Numbered from the stretch's first letter, positions 16,737-25,142 are shown. The stretch is DNA of 64,000 nucleotides from Alcaligenaceae bacterium CGII-47 (GCA_019166125.1 JAHTBO010000001.1:225066-289065), one strand, 5' to 3'. The notes: a model not told the origin generated them from the sequence alone. A program made the numbers and translations.

Positions 16737-18437
16737 TCAGCTCAGGCCCCACAGGGTGGATAAATACTTCCAGTTGATGAAGTAGTAGACGACAAAGGCG
16801 ACCAAAAATACCATTGCCAGCGCGAAGGTGCCCGGGGCAACAAAACCGATCGAGCCATAGGTCTGGGCTGCCGCGCTGGGCGCTGCACGTCCCACTGGGG
16901 TGAAGTTTGGACTGGACGCGCCCGGCTCGAGCTTGCGACCCCAGATCAGCGAGCCCAACGTGATGTAGACGAAGGCAATACCGCCGATGATGGCTGCCAC
17001 ACCGCCTATGCCGACTAACGCCATCATCAGGTAGGCAGCACCTGGCCATTCATAAGCCATTGCAGCGCCCTGAAAGGCCATATCCCAGTGTCGGCGCGAT
17101 ACGCCCAGCGTCCCCGCCCCCATCATCACCAGGCAAAAGAAGTACATCGACAGGCCAAACAGATAGGGTTGCCACATGGCTAGCTTGGGCGCGATCAGTT
17201 CGCGCTTGAACAGCACCGGGATCAAATAATAGCTTACAGCCATGAAGGTCAATGTCGTACCGATCACCACCGTGGCGTGGAAGTGTCCTGGCACGTAGAT
17301 CGTATTGTGGATGATTAGATTGAGCTGCTCAGTGCCCATCATGACACCGGTGATACCCCCCAGGAAGCCAAAGCCGATGAGCGAGATGAACACGGCCGAG
17401 AAGCAGGGGTTATCCCAGGGCGCCTTGCGCAACCATTCGAACAAGCCTTTGGTAAAGCCCTTTTGGCGTTGCGCTACTTCCATGGCTCCGGGTACGGTGA
17501 GGCCATGAATCATCGAGGCCAACACGGCAAGGTACATAAAGTAGCTGGTGTTGGTGATTTTCCACGCCGTGGACAGGCCCGGGTCACCAAGCAAGTGGTG
17601 CGCAGAGGCCAGTTGCAGAAAGAGAATGTATAGCAAGAAAGCCATGCGACTGACGCGCTCGCTCATGGGTTTGGCACCCAGCACAACGGCCGCGATGAAA
17701 TACCAGACCGTGACGTGCATGGCAACGTTGACCTGCTGGGATGAATGGCCTAGCGCCCACCACACGGTGCGGTAGATCAGCGGGTCGACATGCATCAGAT
17801 TCATCGACATCAACCACGCTGGGATGATGATGAAAGCCCCGGATAACAAGGTGAACACCATGATGATGGCAGCAGTCATGCCACCGAAGGTGACCAGCGG
17901 TATTGAGCCTTCATAGGTTTTTTCGCGCCGTGCCACGACCAGTGTGCCAAAGAAAACAGCGCAACCGATCAGCGCACCAACAGCAAACAGGATAATGCCC
18001 AGGTAGAAGGCTGGTTCAGCCATCATTGGCACGTAGCTGGTCATCATGACGCTAGAGCCACCGCGAAACACGGCGATATTATTGACCACCGAGCCGATCG
18101 CCATCAGCGCAAAGCCCAACCAGGCAAGCTTCGGTGTTGCGATACGACATCGCAGCAACACCGAAGCACAGAAATACATGAATGCGACCTCGAAGAACAT
18201 GAGCCAGAAGATCAGCATGTCCAGGCCGTGTGCCGTAAGCACCATATAGAAGGTGTCGGCCTCAAGCCAGCGAATCGCTGGCCAACGGGTGAGTACAACG
18301 CCAATGGCCAGTATGCCGCCAAAGGCTAGCCATAGCACGCCCGCGACGATATTGAACTTGATAAGCCGTTCGGCCTGGCGTTCGAACTGTAAGCCCGAGC
18401 GCGGACAGGTACGGTAGGTAGTTGCGATAGTTGTCAT
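16737..18437 (-). CDS. B-family (ba3-like) heme-copper oxidase subunit I, Tyr replaced by Gln
   Basis: Catalytic membrane subunit of 566 residues. By count the ligand set is H70 (low-spin heme), H231 (Cu-B), H280/H281 (Cu-B pair), H385 and H387 (hemes), close to the spacing of T. thermophilus ba3 oxidase. The Cu-B loop reads WWALGHSSQQVNVAM, so the residue at +4 from H231 is Gln235 where ba3 has the cross-linked Tyr. That change suggests NO reduction rather than O2 reduction, as proposed for NorY (sNOR) proteins. The ligands are complete, so it is not a decayed copy. Subunit II lies 12 bases upstream. A normal oxidase with a tyrosine elsewhere is the alternative. Confidence 0.85.
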   Translation of the reverse strand: MTTIATTYRTCPRSGLQFERQAERLIKFNIVAGVLWLAFGGILAIGVVLTRWPAIRWLEADTFYMVLTAHGLDMLIFWLMFFEVAFMYFCASVLLRCRIATPKLAWLGFALMAIGSVVNNIAVFRGGSSVMMTSYVPMMAEPAFYLGIILFAVGALIGCAVFFGTLVVARREKTYEGSIPLVTFGGMTAAIIMVFTLLSGAFIIIPAWLMSMNLMHVDPLIYRTVWWALGHSSQQVNVAMHVTVWYFIAAVVLGAKPMSERVSRMAFLLYILFLQLASAHHLLGDPGLSTAWKITNTSYFMYLAVLASMIHGLTVPGAMEVAQRQKGFTKGLFEWLRKAPWDNPCFSAVFISLIGFGFLGGITGVMMGTEQLNLIIHNTIYVPGHFHATVVIGTTLTFMAVSYYLIPVLFKRELIAPKLAMWQPYLFGLSMYFFCLVMMGAGTLGVSRRHWDMAFQGAAMAYEWPGAAYLMMALVGIGGVAAIIGGIAFVYITLGSLIWGRKLEPGASSPNFTPVGRAAPSAAAQTYGSIGFVAPGTFALAMVFLVAFVVYYFINWKYLSTLWGLS

Positions 18438-18449
18438 CCGTTTTTCCCC

Positions 18450-18989
18450 TTATTTCACGTATAGACGACTAACCATACGGTGGTGCCCAATACCACAATA
18501 TTCGTTGCACACCAGTGAGTACGTCCCCGACTCATTGGGGGTCACGGTCACGACGTGTTCAAAGCCTGGCACCATCTGGATATTGATATTGGCGGGCTGC
18601 AACGAAAAGCCATGGTTGTAGTCCATAGCGGTAAGATGCAGTCGATAGGTTTTGTCTTTTTCCAGTTCAAGAATCGGCCAGAAGGACCACAGGCGCGCTA
18701 GCAGATAGACGTCGCTGCCTACCGGTGGTGCAACCACGGGAATTTTTTCGTCGGTTTCGGTGCGCACCGTGTACTGATCGACCATAGCCTGCGTCTTTGC
18801 CATGAATTGCGCAGGCGTGGTGCGATAGGTCTCTGTCGAGAGATTCTGTTTTCCCCAGACATGCCAGCCCGTCATCATGACGAACAAAATAATGCACCAG
18901 ATCAGGGCGATGGCGATCCAGGTGCCCTCGACCCGATCAATCGGGTGCTTGTACCAAAGCCGGTCCGCCGGCGGAAGAATGGCGCTCAT
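18450..18989 (-). CDS. Heme-copper oxidase subunit II with intact CuA site
   Basis: Protein of 179 residues: one N-terminal transmembrane helix (IAIALIWCIILFVMMTGW, ~25-42) followed by a periplasmic cupredoxin domain. The CuA ligands are all present: H126 in AMDYNHGFSL, then Cys161, Cys165, His169 and Met172 in CNEYCGIGHHRM. The short, single-helix form matches B-type (ba3-like) oxidases and NorS-type subunits. CuA implies that electrons arrive from a soluble cytochrome c or cupredoxin, not directly from quinol. It sits between the 56-residue membrane peptide and subunit I. Confidence 0.9.
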   Translation of the reverse strand: MSAILPPADRLWYKHPIDRVEGTWIAIALIWCIILFVMMTGWHVWGKQNLSTETYRTTPAQFMAKTQAMVDQYTVRTETDEKIPVVAPPVGSDVYLLARLWSFWPILELEKDKTYRLHLTAMDYNHGFSLQPANINIQMVPGFEHVVTVTPNESGTYSLVCNEYCGIGHHRMVSRLYVK

Positions 18990-19014
18990 GGTGCTGTACT
19001 CCGGAGGTTCTGGG

Positions 19015-19185
19015 TCATTGGGTAACGGGCAGGAGCAGGATTTCGATGACGCCCCATAGGTTGTAGACGATCATTGGGATCATCACCCCCAAGGTCAATA
19101 GAATGAACGGGCTGTCCAGTAGTTGCTGCATCCACGGTATGGGCGCATCGGGATCGTTCATGTAATCGTGATCAGGTGTTGGCAT
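19015..19185 (-). CDS. 56-residue membrane peptide, first gene of the respiratory operon
   Basis: Short ORF from ATG 19185 to TGA 19015, below the usual length cut-off. A GGAG ribosome site precedes the start on this strand. The product begins MPTPDHDYMNDPDAPIPW and carries one long helix (LLDSPFILLTLGVMIPMIVY) near residues 23-42, then LWGVIEILLLPVTQ. Size and topology recall subunit IIa of ba3-type oxidases, a single helix that packs against subunit I, though I cannot show homology. It ends 25 bases before the CuA subunit starts and is read the same way, so it is probably a small subunit of the complex. Confidence 0.65.
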   Translation of the reverse strand: MPTPDHDYMNDPDAPIPWMQQLLDSPFILLTLGVMIPMIVYNLWGVIEILLLPVTQ

Positions 19186-19473
19186 GATAATTCTCCATCT
19201 GTCAACGCACAGTGTTGATAAAGCGCATCTTCATCGTAGAGATCAGGAAAAACCAAGTCAACGATTCAGACCAGCAGCATGCAACATTGCAAACATAGAT
19301 CAAGAACAGGCGCCAAAGAGTGTGCGAAACCAGATGCCCTGATGTTAAGGATCAAGGTGGACCACGACAAAGACTTCGTGCTCGATAAAATTCCCCAACA
19401 ATTAGCTCGTGTTCAGATTCATGTAAACTGTTTCAATTACAAACAAATACACATGTTTTGAAGGGGACGCATC
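19186..19473. promoter_or_regulatory. Divergent promoter region between respiratory operon and envelope cluster
   Basis: 288 bases with no convincing gene. It must hold the promoters for the leftward nine-gene operon and the rightward COG3014 cluster. An AAGATG-like half-site (19221-19231 read on the minus strand as AAGATGCGCTT) resembles one arm of an NsrR operator, but the other arm is missing. Two ATCAAG sequences are also present without a properly spaced partner. The last 60 bases before 19474 are AT-rich. I cannot place -35/-10 boxes with confidence. Confidence 0.5.
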
Positions 19474-20967
19474 ATGCGCTCGAGACGATGGATGCAATGG
19501 GTGGGCGTGTGCCTTGGGGTCGTGCTACTGACCGGTTGTGCTGGCACCCGCACGGTGACTCAGACCGATGCCGCTGCCTATCTGCTGGCATCTGATTATC
19601 GGGCCTATGCCGCTCGGTACCTGGATTCCAAAGGGCAACCGACCTACGATCCGACCAGCCTGCTGGATACCCTGGAAGCTGGCAAGGCGTTCAACGATGC
19701 TGGTCTATGGGCGCTTAGCCGAGATGCCTTCGATGCCGCCGCCAAGCAGCTGAACTGGAAAGAAGATACGGTCGATACGCCCGCCGAGGTTGCTAACTTG
19801 CTAGGCACGACACTGACCAGTGATGCGTTTGGCGCCTATCAGGGCAAAATCCATCAGGGTTCCCTGATCGACTATTACCAGGCCATCAATCATCTGATGC
19901 TGGGCAACGAGGCCGATGCCCGGGTCGATTTCAACCGTCTACAGGTACGGCAGGGCAACGCGGTCGCGCAGCTTAATGCCTTTGCAGCCACAGTCAATAC
20001 GTCGGTGAGCGAGGGCCTGGCCGACGAGAAAAGCGAAGGTGCCAAACAAAGCCTTGGCGAAATCGGCCCGAAAATCGCTGATGGAATCAAGAACCTGCCC
20101 AGCGGTCTGGCCAAGGCAAAGATCCGCCTCTCGGCGGGTGATGTAATGAGTGCCGTTTTTCGCGCCACCTCGTCGGCCGAGTCGGACAAGCGCTCAAATC
20201 TGTCCCGCGACATGCTCAAAAGCGCCAATACGGCCAGCGCCACGCGGGGTGGCAATGCCGTCATTGCCTATCTTGGCCGCGAACTGCGGCAAGGCAAGGG
20301 TTTGCTAAAGAACAAGGCCATCATTTTGTATGAAGATGGGATTGGTCCTGGTCTGGAGGAATTTCGTATTGATCTGCCGCTGTTTATTGTCACGGATAAG
20401 GTCACTTATACCGGGATAGCCTTACCGCAGTTCGTTCCGGGGCGTTCGGCCTTCGGTGGACTTAAAGTCGGTTCGGGCAAGACCCAGCAGGAAACCGCCA
20501 CGCTGACCGATCTCAATGAGCTGGCCGGGCTGGAGTTCGATGCTGCCTACAAGGGCGTTGTTGCCAAGGCGGTGATCTCCACCGTCATCAAGACCACCGC
20601 ACAAGCGGTCATCAACAACCAGATCGATCAACAAAAAGTGGATCCACTGGTGGGCGCCTTGCTGAAATTGGGGACAGGCGCGGCACAGTACGCCCTGACT
20701 AAGGCGGATGTCCGGGCCTGGGCTAATTTGCCCAATACCATCCAGATGGTTGTCGTTGATCGTCCAAAGGACGGGGTGCTGACTCTGGTCAGCGCCTTGG
20801 GTCAGCCGATTGCCGAGGTTCCGCTGCAGCAGGACGTCAATACACTGGTGCTGGTCAAGGCATCCGGTAATCTGGGCAAGCCGGCAGTCTATGTGCAGGC
20901 GCTGCCAGCCCAGGACCCGGTTGAGCCGCTGGGCACAGCGTCGGCACAAGACCCTCAGGAGACCTGA
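19474..20967 (+). CDS. COG3014-type outer-membrane lipoprotein, function unknown
   Basis: Lipoprotein of 497 residues: signal sequence ending in LTGC, lipobox Cys at residue 22. The mature protein is mostly helical, with tetratricopeptide-like features in the first 150 residues (AYAARYLDSKG, LLDTLEAGKAFNDAGLWALS, YQAINHLMLGNEADARVDF). A later beta-rich part (AIILYEDGIGPG, FRIDLPLFIV, ALPQFVP) leads to AYKGVVAKAVISTVIKTTAQ. This matches the uncharacterised COG3014 proteins. It heads a five-gene run in which every product has an export signal. RBS AAGGGGA precedes ATG 19474. Confidence 0.75.
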   Translation: MRSRRWMQWVGVCLGVVLLTGCAGTRTVTQTDAAAYLLASDYRAYAARYLDSKGQPTYDPTSLLDTLEAGKAFNDAGLWALSRDAFDAAAKQLNWKEDTVDTPAEVANLLGTTLTSDAFGAYQGKIHQGSLIDYYQAINHLMLGNEADARVDFNRLQVRQGNAVAQLNAFAATVNTSVSEGLADEKSEGAKQSLGEIGPKIADGIKNLPSGLAKAKIRLSAGDVMSAVFRATSSAESDKRSNLSRDMLKSANTASATRGGNAVIAYLGRELRQGKGLLKNKAIILYEDGIGPGLEEFRIDLPLFIVTDKVTYTGIALPQFVPGRSAFGGLKVGSGKTQQETATLTDLNELAGLEFDAAYKGVVAKAVISTVIKTTAQAVINNQIDQQKVDPLVGALLKLGTGAAQYALTKADVRAWANLPNTIQMVVVDRPKDGVLTLVSALGQPIAEVPLQQDVNTLVLVKASGNLGKPAVYVQALPAQDPVEPLGTASAQDPQET

Positions 20968-20968
20968 C

Positions 20969-21400
20969 ATGAATTATTGGTATCTGGTTCTGGCTGCGGC
21001 CTTGCCGCTGGGCCTGGCGACGACAGTAGCAGCCCAGACGATTTCTCCACGGGTGATCACCTGCGATACGACGGTGGCCCCTCGATCAGCCCTGCGAGTC
21101 CAGGATGAAGCCAGCAGCAGGGGCGCAATTGTGGAGGACGTCGCCTTGATCGATCTGCCCAATGGCATGAAATCCGTGCAGTTCTCGGTTCGCAATGCGC
21201 TTGAGCCGCGCCCTTTCAGCACCATCTTGAAGGTCCGCTACACCGTGCAATGGACCGATGATTGCGGACGTCGCATCACCACCGGTGGGCAGTCCGTCGA
21301 TGGTCTGGCGCTGGACCCGCGTCGCCAGGAAATCATCCAATCCACTGCAATGGATGCCTATGCCACTCACGCCTTCCTACGTGTATACGTTGAAAATTGA
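20969..21400 (+). CDS. YcfL-like (DUF1425-type) periplasmic protein
   Basis: Protein of 143 residues starting at ATG 20969, one base after the upstream stop. It has a cleavable signal peptide (LVLAAALPLGLATTVAAQT) but no lipobox Cys. The mature part is beta-rich: VQFSVRNALEPRPFSTILKV, then YTVQWTDDCGRRI, GQSVDGLALDPRRQEII and LRVYVEN. This pattern resembles YcfL, which in enterobacteria lies directly before lpoB (ycfM). The order is the same here, supporting the call. Its function is unknown. Confidence 0.7.
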   Translation: MNYWYLVLAAALPLGLATTVAAQTISPRVITCDTTVAPRSALRVQDEASSRGAIVEDVALIDLPNGMKSVQFSVRNALEPRPFSTILKVRYTVQWTDDCGRRITTGGQSVDGLALDPRRQEIIQSTAMDAYATHAFLRVYVEN

Positions 21401-21416
21401 CCCTGACGGAAATTCC

Positions 21417-22037
21417 ATGAAAAAGATATCTCTTGTGGCCGTGATGGCCCTGGCCCTGGCTGGTTGCCAGAACATGCCTGTAGTGTCCAGCAATCCGAAC
21501 GCGGAGCTCAGCCGCACCGGCAAGCCTGGTTTGGTGTCTTTCGGTCTGCAAAGTACGGATTTCGAATATGCAGCCAAAAATGCCGTTCAGGAATTCCTGG
21601 AATCGCCCTATGCCAGAAAACCGGGCGGCGGACGCTGGGTGGTGCAGATGGGGGAAGTCGTCAATGACACGACCTTTCGCATCGACACGGCCAGCATGAC
21701 ATCACGCATGAAAATTGCCATGACCAAGACCGGGCAGTTCATCTTTACCGGCGCCACTGGCGCTGAGCGTACCAATTTTGTGAAGGATTCGCGTCAGCTC
21801 AGCAACTCCAAGATGTTCAACCAGAAAACCGTGGCCCGCAACGGCACGGTGGTGGCGCCCGATCTGGAAATGTTGGGCACAATCCGCCAACGCACAATCG
21901 TTGACGGCGCACAAAAGCAGCAGCAACTGGAATACGAATTCGACTTCCGCGTAGTAGAACGCGATACGGGCCTAGAGATTTTCCAGTCCTTCATCCCTAT
22001 CGAAAAACTGGGATCCAATAAAAACTTCGCTTGGTAA
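21417..22037 (+). CDS. LpoB-like penicillin-binding-protein activator lipoprotein
   Basis: Outer-membrane lipoprotein of 206 residues (start ATG 21417; signal ends ALALAGC, Cys at 17). The mature domain follows the LpoB/CsgG-N fold order: FGLQSTDFEYAAKNAVQEFL, FRIDTASMTSRMKIAM, FTGATGAERTNF, DLEMLGTIRQRT and QQQLEYEFDFRVVERDTGLE. In E. coli, LpoB reaches from the outer membrane to activate PBP1b. No PBP gene is nearby. The ~50-residue disordered, Pro-rich linker of E. coli LpoB is absent here, so it may not span the periplasm and may serve a different role. Confidence 0.78.
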   Translation: MKKISLVAVMALALAGCQNMPVVSSNPNAELSRTGKPGLVSFGLQSTDFEYAAKNAVQEFLESPYARKPGGGRWVVQMGEVVNDTTFRIDTASMTSRMKIAMTKTGQFIFTGATGAERTNFVKDSRQLSNSKMFNQKTVARNGTVVAPDLEMLGTIRQRTIVDGAQKQQQLEYEFDFRVVERDTGLEIFQSFIPIEKLGSNKNFAW

Positions 22038-22046
22038 GGGGTAACC

Positions 22047-23462
22047 ATGGTATTCAAACTTGCACCGATCGTTGCCGCCTTGTGCTTGGTGATGATGAGC
22101 GTCGCGCAGGCCCAGGACGCGACGGACAAAGCCCAGGCGTCCGAAACCCTGCTCGAGACCGCAACGTCGGCCGATGTCATGCCCGAGCAGCCTGCCCAAA
22201 GTTACGAAAATTGGGTAGCCAGTTTCGAGAATCAGTTTGGCCAGGCCATGAACATCGCGCAGGACGGACGTGTGTTCTATACAGGTTTCGCCGCGATCTC
22301 TACTGATAGTGCAGCCGATCCGCACTATGGGTCGAAGTTGGCATTGGCCTATGAACGCGCCATGTTTGACATGCAGGCCGATTACATCTTGCAAAATTAT
22401 GGCCGTCTGAAGGCTAAGACAATACGCTCATTGTTTGACGATCAATCCAGCGACAAGGACGCCTTCGATCCGGTGGAATTCCAGAAGGCAGTTGATGCGG
22501 GTGGCGGGCGCCTGGAAGCGATGCTCGATAAGGCCCTGACACTGGTGGACAAAAAACTGGACAACGCCTTGGTTGACGAGGGCGTGCCAGCTGAAGATAT
22601 CCAGAAAATGTCGGTCGAACAGAAAAAAAACCTGGCCAAGGACAATCTGAACAAGCAGATCCTGAAATCAGCCTATCAAAATATGCAGGGCCTGGTGCCT
22701 GTGCAGACTGGTATTTTCCCGAAGGAAGCAAATGGCAAGAAGACCATGGTGGTTGGCGTTATAGCCGTACAGTCGGAAAAGACGCGTCAGTTTGCCAAGG
22801 ATATCGCGCGTAAGCGCCCGACCCTGGTCACAGGGACCCCCAAGGCGCTCAAGGATGTGCTGCCGGCCGATAAAAAGGGCTATCTGGATGAGATCGGCCT
22901 ACGCTATACCTATGACGAGTCCGGGCATCCGATGCTGCTGGCTTATGGCCGCACCTCAGTGCCCATGGAGCCGGACTGGAGCGCATCACGCGCCATTCGG
23001 GCCACGCAAAACGCCCAGGGTATTGCTCAGGCCATGGCCGAGGCCAACATCGTTGAGTTCATGAATACCAATATCCAGATATCCGAATCGTCTTCTATTG
23101 GCGACGTGAATGAAGCCTGGGCACGGCAGATTACCGAGGTCAATAACGGCAAACCGGGCGAGGTCCAGCAGATCAAGGAGCAGATCAGTGAGACCACTCA
23201 GAAATTTTTTAAATCAGGTACGGCCACAGCGGCCGGTGATCTGCGTGGAACGTCTATCTTGAAGCGTTGGGACGAAAAGGATGCCAATGGCGTCGTGCAC
23301 GTCGGTACCGTGGTCGGCTGGACATACGGCCAGCTGGATAATGCCAAAGCTATCGATGCCCAGGCGCGTGGTAAGGCTGATGCCCAGCAGGGTGCTGCAA
23401 GGGACTCGGTGAGCAACCCGTCGCAGGTCTCCAAGGCCATTAACAAAAAAGACGACTTTTAA
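22047..23462 (+). CDS. Periplasmic DUF6844-like protein of the envelope cluster
   Basis: Protein of 471 residues with a signal peptide (APIVAALCLVMMSVAQA, cleavage near 23). The N-terminal part contains YENWVASFENQFGQAMN and a short tract of alternating polar residues. The centre has DMQADYILQNYGRLKAKTIR and KALTLVDKKLDNALVDEG, which look helical. The C-terminal half has a KTMVVGVIAVQSEKTRQFAK strand-helix unit, GYLDEIGLRYTYDESGHP and DWSASRAIRATQNAQGIAQA. I place it in the DUF6844 group from memory and gene order. GGGG precedes ATG 22047 by a few bases, 9 bases after lpoB-like stop. Its role is unknown. Confidence 0.6.
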   Translation: MVFKLAPIVAALCLVMMSVAQAQDATDKAQASETLLETATSADVMPEQPAQSYENWVASFENQFGQAMNIAQDGRVFYTGFAAISTDSAADPHYGSKLALAYERAMFDMQADYILQNYGRLKAKTIRSLFDDQSSDKDAFDPVEFQKAVDAGGGRLEAMLDKALTLVDKKLDNALVDEGVPAEDIQKMSVEQKKNLAKDNLNKQILKSAYQNMQGLVPVQTGIFPKEANGKKTMVVGVIAVQSEKTRQFAKDIARKRPTLVTGTPKALKDVLPADKKGYLDEIGLRYTYDESGHPMLLAYGRTSVPMEPDWSASRAIRATQNAQGIAQAMAEANIVEFMNTNIQISESSSIGDVNEAWARQITEVNNGKPGEVQQIKEQISETTQKFFKSGTATAAGDLRGTSILKRWDEKDANGVVHVGTVVGWTYGQLDNAKAIDAQARGKADAQQGAARDSVSNPSQVSKAINKKDDF

Positions 23463-23558
23463 GTCAATGATGGACAGGCCGTGCCAGTCTTGCGCGGCCT
23501 GTCCCCGCACTATTTGGTTTCGGTGTCTGTTCTCGGGCACCCCCTACAGGATTACGTC

Positions 23559-24809
23559 ATGAGAGCACTCTTTTCATTGCTGGTCATTGCCCTGGCCTTG
23601 GGGCTATCACCGGTTGCGGCGCAAGTCACTGAAGCCGAGATCACCGCAGAAGGCCAAGGTCTTAATCGGGACGAGGCCATCCAGTCGGCCTTAATCAATG
23701 CGGCCAGTCAGGCGTTTGGGGTGCGCTTGGCAGCGCAATCCTTGGTGCAGAGTACGTCGATCGATACTTCTGTTGATAATGAAGACCATTCGGTACTGGT
23801 CAGCGCCCTGAATAAGGACATTCGACAGACCCTCAATACACCGCAAAATTCTCCTATCCTGGGGTATGACGTCAATAATGTTGCTAAGACAGCAGACAAC
23901 GGGTGGGAGGCTTCGGTCACGCTGCGCTATGCCAAGTTCGAACGTTTGGGGGCCGACAGCAGCCGCCGCGGCGTGGTGGTGGTCAGCAACAGCAAACAGT
24001 ACCGCCCCTTACTGATTCAGACCGTGGGCGAATCCCTCGTGGGTTCACGGCGTTTCGATGTGCTTAATCGTGAAAACGATCAGTTGTTCCAGAACGAAAA
24101 GGATTTCATCCTGGGCGACGATGCTGCCAGTGCCGAGATGGCTCGACTGTCTCAGGCCAGCGGCGCCGATTATCTGGTTCTGGCGCAGTTACAGAGCTTG
24201 GGGGTCAATAACAATCAGCGTGAAACCATAGCCATGACCGGCGAGGTTCTGGTCAAAAGCACCGCCAGTGGAACTTTGCAGTTGCAGGTGATCGAATTCG
24301 CCTCGCGCAAGATCAAATGGTCGGGGTCGCAGAGGTTTGGCGGCACGTACCCCGGGGCGACCAGTGTCGGCGCGGCCACTCTGGGCAGACTGATCAGCGG
24401 TGCTTCTGACAAGCTGGTCGACCGCATGGTCGCCGCCATCTACCCGATCCAGGTCGTCAAGGTTATGGGCGATACGGCGATTATCAATCGGGGTGAGGGT
24501 GGGGTGTCGGCCGGTGAACTCTATGCCGTATTCCAGACCGGCGAAGAACTGGTCGACCCGCAAAGTGGCGAGTCACTGGGATCGATGGAAACTGAGGTGG
24601 GCCTGGGCAAGGTCACGGAAGTCAAACCCAAGTTTTCCTTTCTGAAAATGGCCTCAGGCACGCTGGCCGAAGGGACCAGCTATATCGTGCGCAAGACGGA
24701 CAAAAAGCCACCCGTTGCCGCATCTGCCAAGGCTGCACCCAAGAAAACCCGGGCTCCCGCAGGCAAGCCCAAGGCCCCGGATCGTGCGGATATTTTTTTG
24801 AATAATTAG
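23559..24809 (+). CDS. CsgG/curli-assembly-like secreted protein
   Basis: Protein of 416 residues; the frame opens earlier, but ATG 23559 gives a standard signal peptide (LFSLLVIALALGLSPVAAQ) and follows a spacer of 96 bases. There is no lipobox Cys, unlike true CsgG. The N-terminal domain has EITAEGQGLNRDEAIQSALI, a pattern seen in LPP20/CsgG-associated domains. The middle resembles the CsgG nucleotide-binding-like fold (LLIQTVGESLVGSRRFDVLN, ASGADYLVLAQL, LQLQVIEFASRKI). The tail is a Lys/Pro/Ala-rich segment (AASAKAAPKKTRAPAGKPKA). It closes the five-gene cluster; no curli subunit genes are present. Confidence 0.7.
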   Translation: MRALFSLLVIALALGLSPVAAQVTEAEITAEGQGLNRDEAIQSALINAASQAFGVRLAAQSLVQSTSIDTSVDNEDHSVLVSALNKDIRQTLNTPQNSPILGYDVNNVAKTADNGWEASVTLRYAKFERLGADSSRRGVVVVSNSKQYRPLLIQTVGESLVGSRRFDVLNRENDQLFQNEKDFILGDDAASAEMARLSQASGADYLVLAQLQSLGVNNNQRETIAMTGEVLVKSTASGTLQLQVIEFASRKIKWSGSQRFGGTYPGATSVGAATLGRLISGASDKLVDRMVAAIYPIQVVKVMGDTAIINRGEGGVSAGELYAVFQTGEELVDPQSGESLGSMETEVGLGKVTEVKPKFSFLKMASGTLAEGTSYIVRKTDKKPPVAASAKAAPKKTRAPAGKPKAPDRADIFLNN

Positions 24810-24955
24810 ACCTATCGTAAGGTCGGCACGCAACTCAAACTCCAGACATTTCACTTGTATGCGGTGCATCGGGCCAGCTTTTGGGCAGCGTTGCGCACGT
24901 GACAACGGTTTCAGGCAAAAAAATAGACGCCAGTTGACGTCTGTTTATATACTGA

Positions 24956-25040
24956 TGGTGCCCAGGAGAGGACTCGAACCTCCACACCCGAAGGCACATG
25001 GACCTGAACCATGCGCGTCTACCAATTCCGCCACCTGGGC
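24956..25040 (-). tRNA. tRNA-Leu (CAG)
   Basis: Read on the minus strand, it begins GCCCAGGTGGCGGAATTGG and ends CCTGGGC plus A and an encoded CCA. The anticodon loop is TTCAGGT, giving anticodon CAG (reads CUG). A long class II variable arm (GTGCCTTCGGGTGTG region) is visible. The 7-bp acceptor stem is perfect. It lies just ahead of rnr but on the opposite strand. Confidence 0.97.
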
Positions 25041-25142
25041 ATAACATAACGTGTATGCTATTGCTTTGTTGACTACATCACGAGGTGCTGTATTCGACGA
25101 AGACAGGATTATAGCAGCAATTTTATGGATGAAAACTAGCCT

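Noticed and set aside
19221-19231. NsrR-like half-site AAGATGCGCTT upstream of the respiratory operon
   Set aside because: Only one arm fits; the inverted partner is absent. It is noted in the intergenic entry but not called as an operator.
19279-19461. 60-residue ORF in the divergent promoter region
   Set aside because: It has no ribosome site, odd composition and no recognisable features; the region is better read as promoter sequence.
24810-24955. Small RNA or terminator between the CsgG-like gene and tRNA-Leu
   Set aside because: Only a 5-bp GACCT/AGGTC stem is visible; nothing supports an RNA gene.
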